A stretch of 64,000 nt of DNA from PALSA-894 sp963757565 (GCA_963757565.1 CAVWSB010000011.1:186001-250000); one strand, 5' to 3'; counted from the stretch's first letter, positions 26,909 to 36,985 are shown. The notes: a model not told the origin generated them from the letters alone. Numbers and translations: made by a program.

Positions 26909-27294
26909 TCACTGCTTCTCCATCTCGGCGATCACTTCCTTCGCGACGCGCACCGAGTCGAGCATGATCGGCGCGCCCGCGTAGAGCCCCACATGCAGGA
27001 AGATCTCGCGGATCTCCTCCTTGGTGACGCCGTTGGTGATTGCGCCGCGCACATGGCCGCGCAGTTCGTGCTGGCGGTTGAGGATCGCGAGCATCGCGAG
27101 ATTGAGCATCGACTGCGTGTCTTGCGGCTCAGGCCCTCGCGGCCCCACACCGCGCCCCAGCCGTGCTCGGTGATGAAGTCCTGGATCGGCTTGCCGATGT
27201 CGTCCTGGTTCGCATCGAGCGCGCGCTTGACGTAGGTCTCGCCCATCACGGCTTTGCGCAGCTCCATGCCCTTGTCGTAAAGTTTCTGATCCAC
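26909..27294 (-). CDS. Carboxymuconolactone decarboxylase family protein (one frame break)
   Basis: About 128 residues in two frames. The first (from the GTG at 27294, preceded by GGGAGAAAC) gives the PcaC-like opening YDKGMELRKAVMGETYVKRAL and FITEHGWGAVWGREGLS. The second gives SMLNLAMLAILNRQHELRGHVRGAITNGVTKEEIREIFLH and GLYAGAPIMLDS. The frame changes near 27110-27125 and needs one base added (or two removed). The family includes gamma-carboxymuconolactone decarboxylase of the protocatechuate pathway and AhpD-like proteins; the conserved CxxC of AhpD is missing here, favouring the PcaC side. It follows the amidohydrolase gene at 23 bases on the same strand. Confidence 0.75.
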
Positions 27295-27317
27295 GGCGTT
27301 TCTCCCTTTTTTGATTG

Positions 27318-28236
27318 CTACAAACGATAGATGCGCACGGCGTTGTCGTGGAACAGCATGCGCCGTTCCTCCATCGGCCGGTTCGATACGGCGGCGCGGA
27401 AGCCCGCATAGATCATCTGGAACGAGCCGGTCAGGCCGTCGACGGGAAAGTTGCTGCCGAACATCGCGCGTTCGTGCCCGAAGATGTTGAGCGCGTCGCG
27501 GATCACCGGCACGTTCGCGGTCAGCGTCCACGGCTCGCCCGGCCGCCCGATACCCGACACCTTGATCGCGACATTCCGATGCGCCGCCGCAAGCTCGAGC
27601 GCGGCACGCCATGCGGCGAGACCCTCCTCGCTGCGGTCGGCCGGCAAGCCGGTATGGACGATGATGATTTGCGTATTGGGAAAGTCGTGTGCCAGGTCGG
27701 CTGCGGCATCGAGATGCCACCACGGCGTCTGCAGGTCGAACGAGAAGCCGTGGCTCTCCAGCAGCGAAAAGCCGAGCCGCCATTTTGGATCGTCCATCGA
27801 GCCGGGCTCGCCGCGCTTCGCCTCGGCAGGCGTGGCGGCGGCGGTTGGAAAATTGCGCACGCCGCGCGTCAGCTGGCTTTTCGCGTGGGCGGCCAATACG
27901 TCGCCGATGTTGTTGCTGGTCAGAGACACCGCGCCGACGCACGCACTCGGATAGCCGTACTGCTGCGCGACGTCTTCGAGCCAGCGCGCTTCGGCGGCAG
28001 GGTCCGTCGGATCGAACGCGGCTTCGATATGCACGGTCTTGACGATGTTGATGCCAGCCGGCGTCGCGCAAATAGTCGGGCGGCAGATAGTTGCGCTTGA
28101 GCGCCGTGTAATCGCCGTAGCGGAACGGGACGGGCTTCGGATCGCAGAGCCAAGGATAATAATTGCGCCCGAGGTCCCAGAAATGCTGATGCGCGTCGAC
28201 GATCGGGATCGAATCTGATTTGTCGTCGGCACTCAC
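27318..28236 (-). CDS. Amidohydrolase family (TIM-barrel metal-dependent) protein (one frame break)
   Basis: About 305 residues in two frames. The N-terminal frame has the metal-binding VDAHQHFWD near residue 13-21 and NYYPWL, typical of the lactonase-like amidohydrolase-related group. The C-terminal frame has VKTVHIEA, IIIVHTGLPADRS, MFGSNFPVDG with the metal aspartate region, and LFHDNAVRIYRL at the end. The break is at about 28056; removing one base gives a continuous DAGINIVKT. The GTG start at 28236 is the only one that includes the HxH motif. Likely hydrolysis of a lactone or related small molecule. It forms a pair with the decarboxylase-like gene downstream. Confidence 0.75.
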
Positions 28237-28285
28237 ACGTCGGCCCTTCGGCCTTTTCCGGCAGACGGAAGAAGGGTGGGAAACA

Positions 28286-29492
28286 TCACTCGGCAGCCGC
28301 TCTGGCCGGGCTTGCCGCGTCGGCGAAATAATCCATCGCGGCCTGCACGCCGCCCTTGCGATGCGGCACGCCGGCGAGCGCGAGACCCATCTCGACGCCG
28401 GCGAGCGCGCCGATGATCGTCAGATCGTTGGTGTCGCCGAGATGTCCGATGCGGAACACCTTGCCGGCGACCTTCGACAGGCCGGTGCCGAGCGACACGT
28501 CGAAGTGCTCAAGCGCGGTCTTGCGGAAGGCGTCCGCGTCGTGGCCGGCTGGCATCATGATCGCGGTGAGCGACGAGGAATAATGCCGCGGCTCCTTGCA
28601 CAGGATGTCGAGGCCCCAGGCGCGCACCGCGCGCCGCGTCGCCTCGGCATGGCGGTCGTGCCGCGCGAACACGTTCTCCAGCCCCTCCTCGTGCAGCATG
28701 TCGATCGCCTCGGCGAGCGCATAGAGCATGTTGGTCGCGGGCGTGTAGGGGAAGAAGCCGGTCTTGTTGCTGGCGATCATCTCGTCCCAGCCCCAGAACG
28801 ATTTCGGCAGCTTGGCGGACTTCGATGCAGCGAGCGCCTTCTCGCTGACCGCGTTGAACGAAAGGCCGGGTGGCAGCATCAGCCCCTTCTGCGAGCCGCC
28901 GACGGTCACGTCCACGCCCCACTCGTCGTGGCGATAATCGATCGAGCCGAGCGACGAGATCGTATCGACCATCAGCAGCGCCGGATGGCCGGCCGCATCG
29001 ATCGCGCGGCGCACCTCGTCGATCAGCGTGACGCAGCCGGTCGAGGTTTCGTTGTGCACGACGCACACGGCTTTGATCTCGTGCGCCTTGTCGTCACGCA
29101 GCCGCGCCTCGATCTTGGCCGGGTCGGCGCCGGCTGCGCCAATCCGACGCGATGAACTCCGGCACGATGCCGATCTTGGTCGCCATCGTCTTCCACAGCG
29201 AGGCGAAATGACCGGTCTCGTACATCAGCACTGTGTCGCCGGGCGACAGTGTGTTCATCAGCGCGGCTTCCCACGCGCCGGTGCCTGACGCCGGGTAAAT
29301 CACCACCGGCCCGGCGCAACGGAAGATCGTCTTGATGCCGTCGAGCACGCGCCGCCCGAGCTTGCCGAAATCCGGCCCGCGGTGGTCGATCACCGGCATG
29401 TCCATCGCGCGCAGGATGCGGTCCGGTACCGGAGTGGGGCCCGGAATTTGCAGGAAATGCCGGCCGGCGGTGCGCGAGGAGTTTTGCGACAT
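28286..29492 (-). CDS. Serine-glyoxylate/alanine-glyoxylate type aminotransferase (one frame break)
   Basis: About 401 residues in two frames. The first begins HFLQIPGPTPVPDRIL and holds the cofactor-binding YPASGTGAWEAALMNTL. The second holds VVHNETSTG, MVDTISSLGSIDY with the cofactor aspartate, and GGSQKGLMLPPGL with the PLP lysine. The break is at GG 29132-29133; deleting one G restores SDWRSGADPAKIEARL. This is a class V, fold type I aminotransferase, which converts glyoxylate to glycine with serine or alanine as donor. I start at the ATG at 29492, which has AGG upstream; in-frame ATGs at 29519 and 29513 are alternatives. It is divergent from the FAD/Fe-S dehydrogenase gene. Confidence 0.8.
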
Positions 29493-29671
29493 GGAGCGCC
29501 TGAGGTTCGTCATCAACACTGTGTGCAGCGACTATACATTATCGTCGCCGCGGTACGACTGTGCTAACCTAATCTCATGACAGAGTTACTTGGGCAAGCC
29601 GTTGAAAATACTGGCCGACTGCCCGAATCTGGCTGCGAAAAAACTGTCCGGCTCCTGGAGCGGCGTGACGC

Positions 29672-32626
29672 ATGACGGCCGCCCAACTGCTGCCCGGGCT
29701 CGAACGCAAGCTGAAGGCCGAGATCACCGGCGACGTGATGTTCGACCGCTTCAGCCGCGGCCGCTACGCGACGGATGCGTCGCACTACCAGATGATGCCG
29801 CTCGGCGTGGTGGCGCCGCGCACGGTTGCCGAGGCCGAGCGCACGATCGCGCTGGCACGCGAGGAGGGCGTCAGCGTGCTGCCGCGCGGCGGCGGCACCT
29901 CGCAGGCCGGGCAGACGGTGAACGAGTCGCTGGTGATCGATTGCTCCAAGTATCTCAGGAACATCTACGAGATCGATGTCGGTGAGCGGCGCTGCACCGT
30001 TGCGCCTGGCATCGTGCTCGACGACCTCAACCGCACGCTGAAGTCCTACGGTCTGTGGTTTCCGGTTGACGTCTCGACCGCCTCGCGCGCCACCATCGGC
30101 GGAATGACGGCGAACAATTCGTGCGGCGGGCGCTCGCTACGCTACGGCACGATGCGGGACAATGTGCTGTCCGTCGATGCCGTGCTGGCAGACGGTACGC
30201 CCGCGCATTTCGGTCCGGTATCGCCGGGGCTCTCGAACCTGCTGCCGTCCTCGCCGGTGCGTCCGCTCGCGCGCAGCCTGCTCGATATCGGGTTGCGCGA
30301 GGCGGACGAGATCGACCTGCACTTTCCCAAGGTGCAGCGCCGCGTCGGCGGCTATAATCTCGATGCGTTCGCGCCGAACGCCCCGCAGCACAATCTCGCG
30401 CACATCCTGCTCGGCTCGGAGGGCACGCTCGCCTTTTCCACGCGGATCGAATTGAAGCTTTCGCCGCTGATGGGAAAGCGCGTGATCGGCGCGTGCCATT
30501 TCGGCTCGTTCTACGAGGCGATGGATGCCGCGCAGCATCTGGTGAAGCTCAAGCCGATCGCGGTGGAGCTGGTCGACCGCACCATGCTGGAGCTGGCGAA
30601 CGAGATCGCCATGTTCCGCCCGACGCTGAAGGCGTTCGTGGAGGGAGACCCGGCGGCGATCCTGCTGGTGGAGTTCGGCGAGGACGAACTCGAAAACCAG
30701 CGGCGGCTGAAAGAACTCGCCGCCATGATGGGCGATCTCGGCTTCGGCTTCGATAAGAGCGGCGCCCAATGGGGCGGCGTGGTCGAGGTGACCGATCCGG
30801 CATTGCAGGCCGCGATCGCGGACGTGCGCACCTCCGGCCTCAACATCATGATGTCGATGAAGGAGGAGGGAAAGCCTGTCTCCTTCGTCGAGGATTGCGC
30901 GGTGCCGCTGATGTGCCTTGCGGACTACACGCAACGGCTCACCGAGGTGTTCGAGAAGCACGGCACGCGCGGCACCTGGTACGCGCACGCCTCGGTCGGC
31001 TGCCTGCATGTGCGCCCGGTGCTGAACCTGCGGCAGGAGAAGGACGTGAAGGCGATGCGCGCCATCGCCGAGGAAGCCTTCGCGATGGTGCGCGACTACA
31101 AGGGCTCGCATTCGGGCGAGCACGGCGACGGCATCGTGCGCTCCGAATTCCATGAGTTCATGTTCGGAAAGCGGCTGGTGAAGGCGTTCGAGGAGGTGAA
31201 GGATCAGTTCGATCCGACCGGCGTGTTCAACCCCGGCAAGATCGTGCGCGCCCCGAAGTTCGATGACCGTTCGAAATTCCGCTACGGGCCGGACTATCGC
31301 GCGCAGGAGATCAAGGCGGCGCTCGACTGGTCCGCATGGCCGGGCGCGGGCGGCGGTTTCCAGGGCGCGGTCGAGATGTGCAACAACAACGGTGCCTGCC
31401 GCAAATCGGACGGCGGCGTGATGTGCCCTTCATTCCGCGTGACGCAGAACGAGCGCGACGTGACGCGCGGCCGCGCCAATTCGCTGCGCCTAGCGATCAC
31501 AGGCCAGCTTGGCCCCGATGCGCTGACCTCGGACGAGATGGCGGAGACGATGAAGCTGTGCGTCTCGTGCAAGGCGTGCCGGCGCGAATGCCCGACCGGG
31601 GTCGACATGGCGCGCATGAAGATCGAGGTGCAGGCGGCGCGCGTCGCCAAACACGGCCTCTCGCTGCGAGACCGGTTGATCGGCTACATGCCGCATTACG
31701 CGCCCTATGCGGCGCGCTTCCCGTGGCTGTTCAATATGCGCGACAGCGATCCACGGATTGCGGCGCTCTCCGAGCGCTACGCGGGCCTGAGCGCGCGGCG
31801 CACGCTGCCGCAATGGCGCAAGGACGTGTTCGATGATTCCAAGGAGGGCGCCGCGCAGGGGCTGGCCGCGGTCGACGCGTCAAAAGAGGTCGTGCTGCTC
31901 GCCGACACCTTCAACCGGTATTTCGAGCGCGAGAACCTCGACGCCGCCGTCACCGTCCTGCGCGCGGCCGGCTATACGGTTCATATCGCCAAGCCCGTGA
32001 GCGGCACCCGGCCGCTCTGTTGCGGGCGAACATTCCTGGCGGCCGGCCTCGTTGATCAGGCGCGGCGCGAGGCCGAGCGCGTGATCGCCTCCGTCCAGCC
32101 GTTCCTGGCGCGCGGTGTCCCGCTGGTCGGGCTCGAGCCGAGCTGCATTCTCGGCTTCCGCGATGAAGTGCCTGCGATGATCAAGTCGGAAGCCGCGAGC
32201 CAGCTTGCCATGAATGCGCTGATGTTCGAGGAATTTCTGGTGCGCGAAGCGGCGCTCGGCCGCCTGTCCCTTCCGCTCAAGGCGGTGGCCAAGCGCGCGT
32301 TGGTGCACGGCCACTGCCACCAGAAGGCGTTCGGCATGTTCGGCGCGGTCGAGCGCATCCTCAGGATGGTCCCGGACCTGAAGGTCGAACCCATCGAGTC
32401 GAGCTGTTGCGGCATGGCGGGCGCATTCGGCTACGGCGCCGACACCATCGATGTGTCGCTCGCGATGGGCGAGCTCTCGCTGCTGCCCGCGGTGCGCAAG
32501 GCCGACCAGGACACGCTGATCGTCGCGGACGGCACCTCCTGCCGCCATCAGATCCACGATGGCGCAAAGCGCGATGCGCTGCATGTCGCGCGCGTGCTTG
32601 CGATGAGCGTTGCGTCCGACGCGTGA
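29672..32626 (+). CDS. Fused FAD-linked oxidase / Fe-S oxidoreductase (D-2-hydroxyglutarate dehydrogenase-like, YdiJ type)
   Basis: 984 residues. The order is an FAD-binding PCMH domain (LPRGGGTSQAGQTVN near 75, GGMTANNSCGGRSLRYGT near 145), a FAD-oxidase C-terminal domain (WYAHASVGCLHVRPVLNLR near 440 and SHSGEHGDGIVRSEF near 480), then a ferredoxin-like region. That region has a cysteine near 570 (NNNGAC) and CVSCKACRRECPTG near 629-642. Two CCG-type segments follow (LCCGRTFL near 783, SSCCGMAGAFGYG near 909). GlcD-like and GlcF-like modules are thus fused, as in YdiJ/D2HGDH proteins, which oxidise D-2-hydroxy acids and pass electrons to the respiratory chain. Its stop overlaps the next start by one base. 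Confidence 0.85.
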   Translation: MTAAQLLPGLERKLKAEITGDVMFDRFSRGRYATDASHYQMMPLGVVAPRTVAEAERTIALAREEGVSVLPRGGGTSQAGQTVNESLVIDCSKYLRNIYEIDVGERRCTVAPGIVLDDLNRTLKSYGLWFPVDVSTASRATIGGMTANNSCGGRSLRYGTMRDNVLSVDAVLADGTPAHFGPVSPGLSNLLPSSPVRPLARSLLDIGLREADEIDLHFPKVQRRVGGYNLDAFAPNAPQHNLAHILLGSEGTLAFSTRIELKLSPLMGKRVIGACHFGSFYEAMDAAQHLVKLKPIAVELVDRTMLELANEIAMFRPTLKAFVEGDPAAILLVEFGEDELENQRRLKELAAMMGDLGFGFDKSGAQWGGVVEVTDPALQAAIADVRTSGLNIMMSMKEEGKPVSFVEDCAVPLMCLADYTQRLTEVFEKHGTRGTWYAHASVGCLHVRPVLNLRQEKDVKAMRAIAEEAFAMVRDYKGSHSGEHGDGIVRSEFHEFMFGKRLVKAFEEVKDQFDPTGVFNPGKIVRAPKFDDRSKFRYGPDYRAQEIKAALDWSAWPGAGGGFQGAVEMCNNNGACRKSDGGVMCPSFRVTQNERDVTRGRANSLRLAITGQLGPDALTSDEMAETMKLCVSCKACRRECPTGVDMARMKIEVQAARVAKHGLSLRDRLIGYMPHYAPYAARFPWLFNMRDSDPRIAALSERYAGLSARRTLPQWRKDVFDDSKEGAAQGLAAVDASKEVVLLADTFNRYFERENLDAAVTVLRAAGYTVHIAKPVSGTRPLCCGRTFLAAGLVDQARREAERVIASVQPFLARGVPLVGLEPSCILGFRDEVPAMIKSEAASQLAMNALMFEEFLVREAALGRLSLPLKAVAKRALVHGHCHQKAFGMFGAVERILRMVPDLKVEPIESSCCGMAGAFGYGADTIDVSLAMGELSLLPAVRKADQDTLIVADGTSCRHQIHDGAKRDALHVARVLAMSVASDA

Positions 32627-33294
32627 TGTCCGAGCCCGTCACGATCGCGGTCGATGGCGGCACCGTCTCCGGCTTGCTGGATGTTCCGCCACTCGCGACC
32701 GCTGCCTACGTGCTGGCGCATGGCGCGGGCGCCGGCATGACGCACCCGGCGATGGCCGCTGTCGCGGACGAACTCGCCGAACGCGGCATCGCGACGCTGC
32801 GCTACCAGTTTCCCTACATGGAGCAAAAGAAGAAGCGCCCCGATCCGCCTGCACTGGCGCACGCGACCGTACGCGCGGCCGTTGCGCTGGCGCGCGCGCG
32901 CATGCCGGCGCTACCGCTGTTTGCCGGCGGGCGCTCGTTCGGCGGCCGCATGACCTCGCAGGCGCAGGCGAAGGCGCCGATGCCCGGCGTGCGCGGACTG
33001 ATCTTTCTGGCCTTCCCGCTGCATCCGGCGAACAAGCCGTCGCGGGAGCGTGCCGTGCATCTTTCCGATGTGATCGTGCCAATGCTCTTCCTGCAGGGCA
33101 CGCGCGATGCGCTGGCGCATCTCGACCAGCTTGAGCCGGTGTGCGCCGCGCTCGGGCCGCGCGCCACGCTCACGCTGTTCGACGACGCCGACCATTCCTT
33201 TCACGTTGCCGCTCGCTCGGGACGCACCGACAAACAGGTGCGCGCCGCGATGCTCGATGCGCTGGTGGCCTGGGTCGCGCGGGTCGCCACCTGA
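32626..33294 (+). CDS. Alpha/beta hydrolase family protein
   Basis: 222 residues. An oxyanion-type LAHGAGAGMTHPAM segment near residue 28 is followed by the nucleophile elbow GGRSFGGRM with serine near 102. An acid in FLQGTRDALAHL and a histidine in DDADHSFHV near the C-terminus complete a triad. The pattern matches the small KANL3/TEX30-like hydrolase group. The ATG at 32626 overlaps the dehydrogenase stop (TGATG). The substrate is unknown; in this position it may process an ester or lactone related to the hydroxy acid of the upstream enzyme, but that is guesswork. Confidence 0.75.
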   Translation: MSEPVTIAVDGGTVSGLLDVPPLATAAYVLAHGAGAGMTHPAMAAVADELAERGIATLRYQFPYMEQKKKRPDPPALAHATVRAAVALARARMPALPLFAGGRSFGGRMTSQAQAKAPMPGVRGLIFLAFPLHPANKPSRERAVHLSDVIVPMLFLQGTRDALAHLDQLEPVCAALGPRATLTLFDDADHSFHVAARSGRTDKQVRAAMLDALVAWVARVAT

Positions 33295-33306
33295 AGGCGG
33301 CATGAC

Positions 33307-34125
33307 ATGAAGATCGCGACCTTCAACATCAACAACGTCAACCGCAGGCTCGACAACCTGCTCGGCTGGCTGGCGCAATCAGAGCCGGACGTCGTCTGCC
33401 TGCAGGAACTGAAATCAACGCAGCGCGATTTTCCCGAGGCGGCGCTTGCTCGGGCGGGATACTCGGCTGTGTGGGTCGGGCAAAAAAGCTGGAACGGCGT
33501 TGCGATCCTTGCGCGCGGTGCCGTGCCGATCGTGACGCGCAGTGCGCTGCCGGGCGACAAGGCCGACGACCAGGCCCGCTACATCGAGGCCGCGGTGGAC
33601 GGCGTGCTGATCGCCTCGCTCTATGCGCCGAACGGCAATCCGCAGCCCGGGCCGAAATTCACTTACAAACTCGCCTGGCTGGCCCGACTTACCCGTCATG
33701 CGCGCGGCCTGCTCGCATCCGGCGCGCCCGTCGTCCTTGCGGGCGACTACAACGTGGTGCCGACCGCGCGGGACATCTATCCCACGCGCTCGTGGGACGA
33801 CGATGCGCTGGTGCAACCGGAAAGCCGTGCGGCGTTCGCCAAAATCGTCAAGCAGGGGTGGACCGACGCGATCCGCGCGGTGCATCCAGATGTGCCGATG
33901 TACACCTTCTGGGACTACATGCGGAACCGCTGGCCGCGCGACAAAGGCCTGCGGCTCGATCACCTCCTGCTCTCGCCTGACGTCGCAACGCGCCTGAAGG
34001 ATGCTGGTGTCGACCGCGCGGTGCGCGGCGAGGAGAACGCCAGCGATCATGCGCCAGCCTGGATCGAACTCGGGACTTCGCGCCGGCCGCTTGCCAGGCA
34101 GCGCAAGCCGCGGCGCGCCTCCTAA
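33307..34125 (+). CDS. xthA: Exodeoxyribonuclease III
   Basis: A 272-residue EEP-fold nuclease, the standard size for XthA. It shows KIATFNINNVNRR at the start, the metal-binding LQELKSTQ with glutamate 34, VVLAGDYNVVPTARDIYP with the catalytic D-x-N, TFWDYMRNRWPRDKGLRLDHLLLS, and the terminal SDHAP with aspartate 247 and histidine 248. It removes nucleotides 3'-5' and cleaves at abasic sites in base-excision repair. It lies 12 bases after the hydrolase gene and overlaps the convergent amidohydrolase gene by four bases. A basic tail of about 20 residues follows the core. Confidence 0.93.
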   Translation: MKIATFNINNVNRRLDNLLGWLAQSEPDVVCLQELKSTQRDFPEAALARAGYSAVWVGQKSWNGVAILARGAVPIVTRSALPGDKADDQARYIEAAVDGVLIASLYAPNGNPQPGPKFTYKLAWLARLTRHARGLLASGAPVVLAGDYNVVPTARDIYPTRSWDDDALVQPESRAAFAKIVKQGWTDAIRAVHPDVPMYTFWDYMRNRWPRDKGLRLDHLLLSPDVATRLKDAGVDRAVRGEENASDHAPAWIELGTSRRPLARQRKPRRAS

Positions 34126-35789
34126 ATTCCGTTGCGGTATACGATTTTGCCGCCCACCATCGTGAGCAGCGCGCGGGTGTCGCGGATCGCATCCGGCGGC
34201 ACCGCCAGAATATCCTGCGACAGCACCGCGATGTCGGCGAGTTTGCCCGGCTCGATCGATCCGCGCTCGTTCTCCACGCCCATGATGCGCGCGTTGTTGA
34301 TGGTGTAGAGCTGCAGCGCTTCCTTCGCGGTGATCGCCTGCTCCTTGCCGAGCGCGTAGCCTTTCAACACCTGCCGCGTCGTCATCCACCACATCGAGAG
34401 ATAAGGATCGACCGGCACCACCGGGCCGTCGGTGCCGCCGCCGACCAGAATGCCGGCGTCGATGACCTTCCGGATCGGGATCGCGTAAGCCGCATGTTCG
34501 TCGCCCCACCAGCGGCGCTGATTGTGCCCGAGCAGAACCGGATGGTCCTGCATCGTCGCCAGAATTCCGATGTCGGCCATCTGCTTCAACGCCGCGTCGG
34601 AAGGATGGAACAGATGCATCACGGTCCAGCGCAGATTGCGGATCGGAATCTCGGCGTTGACGCGGCTGTAGGAGCGCACCACGACGTCGATCGTCTCGTT
34701 GCCGACCGCATGCGTCTGCGCCTGCAAGCCGGCCTGCGCGATTAGCTTCAGGCCATCGACATACTCGTCCTCGCCGCCGGATGGCAGCAGCAGCACGCCG
34801 CGATAAGCCGCATCGGGCTGCTCGCCTGGTACGATGCGATACGGCCAGGTCATGCGCCCGCCCTCCACCCCGCCGTCGAGCAGGAATTTGATGCCGACGA
34901 AGCGCAGCATGTCGTCGTTCTTCTGCGCCTTGACGACTTCGATGCCTTTCTCGACCTCGCTCTTCTTCAGCGCGCGATAGAGCACATCGGTCCGCACCGT
35001 CATGTCGCCCGCATCGTGCACGTCGTTGTAGAGCTTGACCTGCGCCTCGTTGATCCCCGGCTCGACCACGCCGACAATGCCGTAGGAATTGAGATCGTGC
35101 ATCGCGATCTTGAGCAGGTCGGCGAGATTACCGGGCGGCGGCGGCAGCACCTTGCGCACGAGGTTCGCGGCGTTTTCCAGCAGCACGCCGGTCGGCTCGC
35201 CTGTTGCCTCGTCGCGCACGATCACGCCGCCCTCGGGGTTCGGCGTATCCTTCATGATGCCGGCCGCCTCCAGCGCCTTGGAGTTCACCGTAACGACATG
35301 GCCGCCGCGCGGAATGAACACCGGATTGTTCGGCGAGACTGTGTCGAGCTCCTGCCGCGTCGGCATGCGGCCTTCTTCCAGGATGCTCTCGTGCCAGCCC
35401 GAGGACGCGATGACCCATTTCCCCGGCTCGGTGCGCGCGACGCGCTCGGCGATCGCGGCCTGTACGTCCGCCACGGTCTTCGCGCCGAGCAGTTGTACCG
35501 CGGGTCCGTTCAGTGCGGCGAACAATTGATGCAGATGCGAGTCGATCAGGCCCGGGACGACGGTCTTGCCGTTCAGCTCGATGATTTTGGTGTCGCCGCC
35601 GAGGTGCCGGCCCATCTCCCTGTTGTCGCCGACCGCGACGATGCGCCCGTCCTTGATCGCGATCGCCTGCGCGACATGCCAGTCCTTGTCGACCGTGATG
35701 ACATTCCCGCCGCGCAGGATGATGTCTGCGGGCTGCGCGAGGGCAGGGGTGGCGAGGAGGAGAGAGAGCAGGGCGAGGCGCAGGCGCAT
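34122..35789 (-). CDS. Exported amidohydrolase family protein (YtcJ-like)
   Basis: About 555 residues with a cleavable signal peptide (RLRLALLSLLLATPALAQ). The catalytic domain starts with a composite beta-sandwich (GGNVITVDKDWHVAQ) and VPGLIDSHLHQLF, the HxH metal motif. Later come the KFLLDGGVEGG strand, QAQTHAVGNETID, MHLFHPSD, GGTDGPV with the metal aspartate and LADIAVLSQD at the end. This is the amidohydrolase 3/YtcJ group. I start at the ATG at 35789, which has an AAGGAAAG site; the open frame extends to 35819 but would lengthen the signal peptide oddly. Likely a periplasmic amide or carbamate hydrolase; the substrate is unknown. Confidence 0.8.
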   Translation of the reverse strand: MRLRLALLSLLLATPALAQPADIILRGGNVITVDKDWHVAQAIAIKDGRIVAVGDNREMGRHLGGDTKIIELNGKTVVPGLIDSHLHQLFAALNGPAVQLLGAKTVADVQAAIAERVARTEPGKWVIASSGWHESILEEGRMPTRQELDTVSPNNPVFIPRGGHVVTVNSKALEAAGIMKDTPNPEGGVIVRDEATGEPTGVLLENAANLVRKVLPPPPGNLADLLKIAMHDLNSYGIVGVVEPGINEAQVKLYNDVHDAGDMTVRTDVLYRALKKSEVEKGIEVVKAQKNDDMLRFVGIKFLLDGGVEGGRMTWPYRIVPGEQPDAAYRGVLLLPSGGEDEYVDGLKLIAQAGLQAQTHAVGNETIDVVVRSYSRVNAEIPIRNLRWTVMHLFHPSDAALKQMADIGILATMQDHPVLLGHNQRRWWGDEHAAYAIPIRKVIDAGILVGGGTDGPVVPVDPYLSMWWMTTRQVLKGYALGKEQAITAKEALQLYTINNARIMGVENERGSIEPGKLADIAVLSQDILAVPPDAIRDTRALLTMVGGKIVYRNGI

Positions 35790-35805
35790 GGACTTTCCTT
35801 TCTTT

Positions 35806-35934
35806 CCCCTCTCCCGCAAGCGGGAGAGGGTCGCCGCGAAGGGGCGGGGAGAGGGCCTGGACGCGCGCGAAGCTTCCTCTCCCGGCGCGCAGCTTCGCTG
35901 CTTGCAACCCTCTCCCGCAAGCGGGAGAGGGGAA
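35806..35934. repeat. Extragenic palindrome, family A
   Basis: CCCCTCTCCCGCAAGCGGGA at 35807 and CCCTCTCCCGCAAGCGGGAG at about 35908 are the two arms. Between them GGGCCTGGACGCGCGCGAAGC and GGCGCGCAGCTTCGCTGC-type segments complement each other in part. It is located between two minus-strand amidohydrolase genes. Confidence 0.8.
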
Positions 35935-35953
35935 AGCGAAGAGCGATTGCCGC

Positions 35954-36967
35954 CTACTTCACAAACTTCTTCCCCGTGATCCGCTCCAGGTTCCCGTAAT
36001 ACACCTGATTGCGCGCTTCCTTGCTGATATCGAGCGCGTCGATGATGCGGATCGTCTCGCGGATATACATCGTGCCCTTCTCGGGATCGAACGGGCAGTC
36101 GCTGGCGAACACGATCTTCTCCAGCGGATAGAACTCCATGCCGAGCCTGGTCGCGCCGTCGGAGGTGAACACCGCGGTGTCGGCATAGAAATCCTGCTTG
36201 AAGTAATCGAGCGGGCGCTTCTTGAGCGACTTGAGCAGCGCGCCATAATCCGCGTCCGACGTGCGCGCGCCAAGCTGGTCCCAGCCCGGTCCGAGGCGCC
36301 CTTCAAGCATCGGGATGATGCCGCCGAAGTGATGCACCAGGATTTTCAGGTCAGGGAATTTGTCGAGCGTCTTGGAAAACACCATGCGCGCCATGAACGC
36401 GGCGGTGTCGTAGGACCAGCCCAAGGTCCACCAGATTTCGTACAGCGATTTTTCTTCCGCCGCATAGTCCGGCGTCTTCGCGGTGCGGGTCGGATGCACC
36501 CAAACGGGGTTCTTCAGCGCATTCATTTTCTCGAAGAACGGCACAAACTCCGGCGCATCGAGCGCCTTGCCGTTTACGTTCGTTACGATCTGCACGCCGC
36601 AGGCGCCAAGCTCCTTGATGGCGCGCTCGCTTTCGCGCGCGCCCGCGTCCTTCGCGGTCAGCGGCACCTCGGCGACGAAGCCCGCGAACTGGTCCGGGTA
36701 CTTGTCGCACAGCTCCTTCAGGCCGTCGTTGGCGAGCTTCGCCATGTCCTCGGCCTTGTCCGGCGAGGTCCAGGTGCCGATCGGCGGCAGCGCGACGCAG
36801 ATGACCTGCTTGTAGTCGGGAAACGAGTCGATCACGCGGCGGCGCGTGTCGAGATCGTGGATCGCCGGCACCTCGCGCACGCGCTTGCCGATATCGGGCA
36901 CCTTGCTGTCGGTCAGTGCCTGGAAATATTTCGCCGGGAAAAAATGCGTGTACGCGTCGATGCGCAT
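35954..36967 (-). CDS. Amidohydrolase family (ACMSD-like) protein
   Basis: 337 residues. It starts MRIDAYTHFFP, where the usual HxH of the first metal ligand pair is YTH (only one histidine). Further motifs are VWVHPTRTAKTPDY with a metal histidine near 153, KILVHHFGGIIPMLEGR near 210, and FASDCPFDPEKG near 290 with the catalytic aspartate. The closest family picture is the decarboxylase group around 2-amino-3-carboxymuconate-6-semialdehyde decarboxylase and related non-oxidative aromatic acid decarboxylases. The gene follows the ThDP enzyme by 18 bases on the same strand, so they are probably one operon. Confidence 0.8.
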   Translation of the reverse strand: MRIDAYTHFFPAKYFQALTDSKVPDIGKRVREVPAIHDLDTRRRVIDSFPDYKQVICVALPPIGTWTSPDKAEDMAKLANDGLKELCDKYPDQFAGFVAEVPLTAKDAGARESERAIKELGACGVQIVTNVNGKALDAPEFVPFFEKMNALKNPVWVHPTRTAKTPDYAAEEKSLYEIWWTLGWSYDTAAFMARMVFSKTLDKFPDLKILVHHFGGIIPMLEGRLGPGWDQLGARTSDADYGALLKSLKKRPLDYFKQDFYADTAVFTSDGATRLGMEFYPLEKIVFASDCPFDPEKGTMYIRETIRIIDALDISKEARNQVYYGNLERITGKKFVK

Positions 36968-36985
36968 GGGACGGGTTACTCCGGT

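Noticed and set aside
30137..31153. A 338-codon frame antisense to the FAD/Fe-S dehydrogenase
   Set aside because: Shadow frame within a fully conserved gene; no ribosome site and biased residue use.
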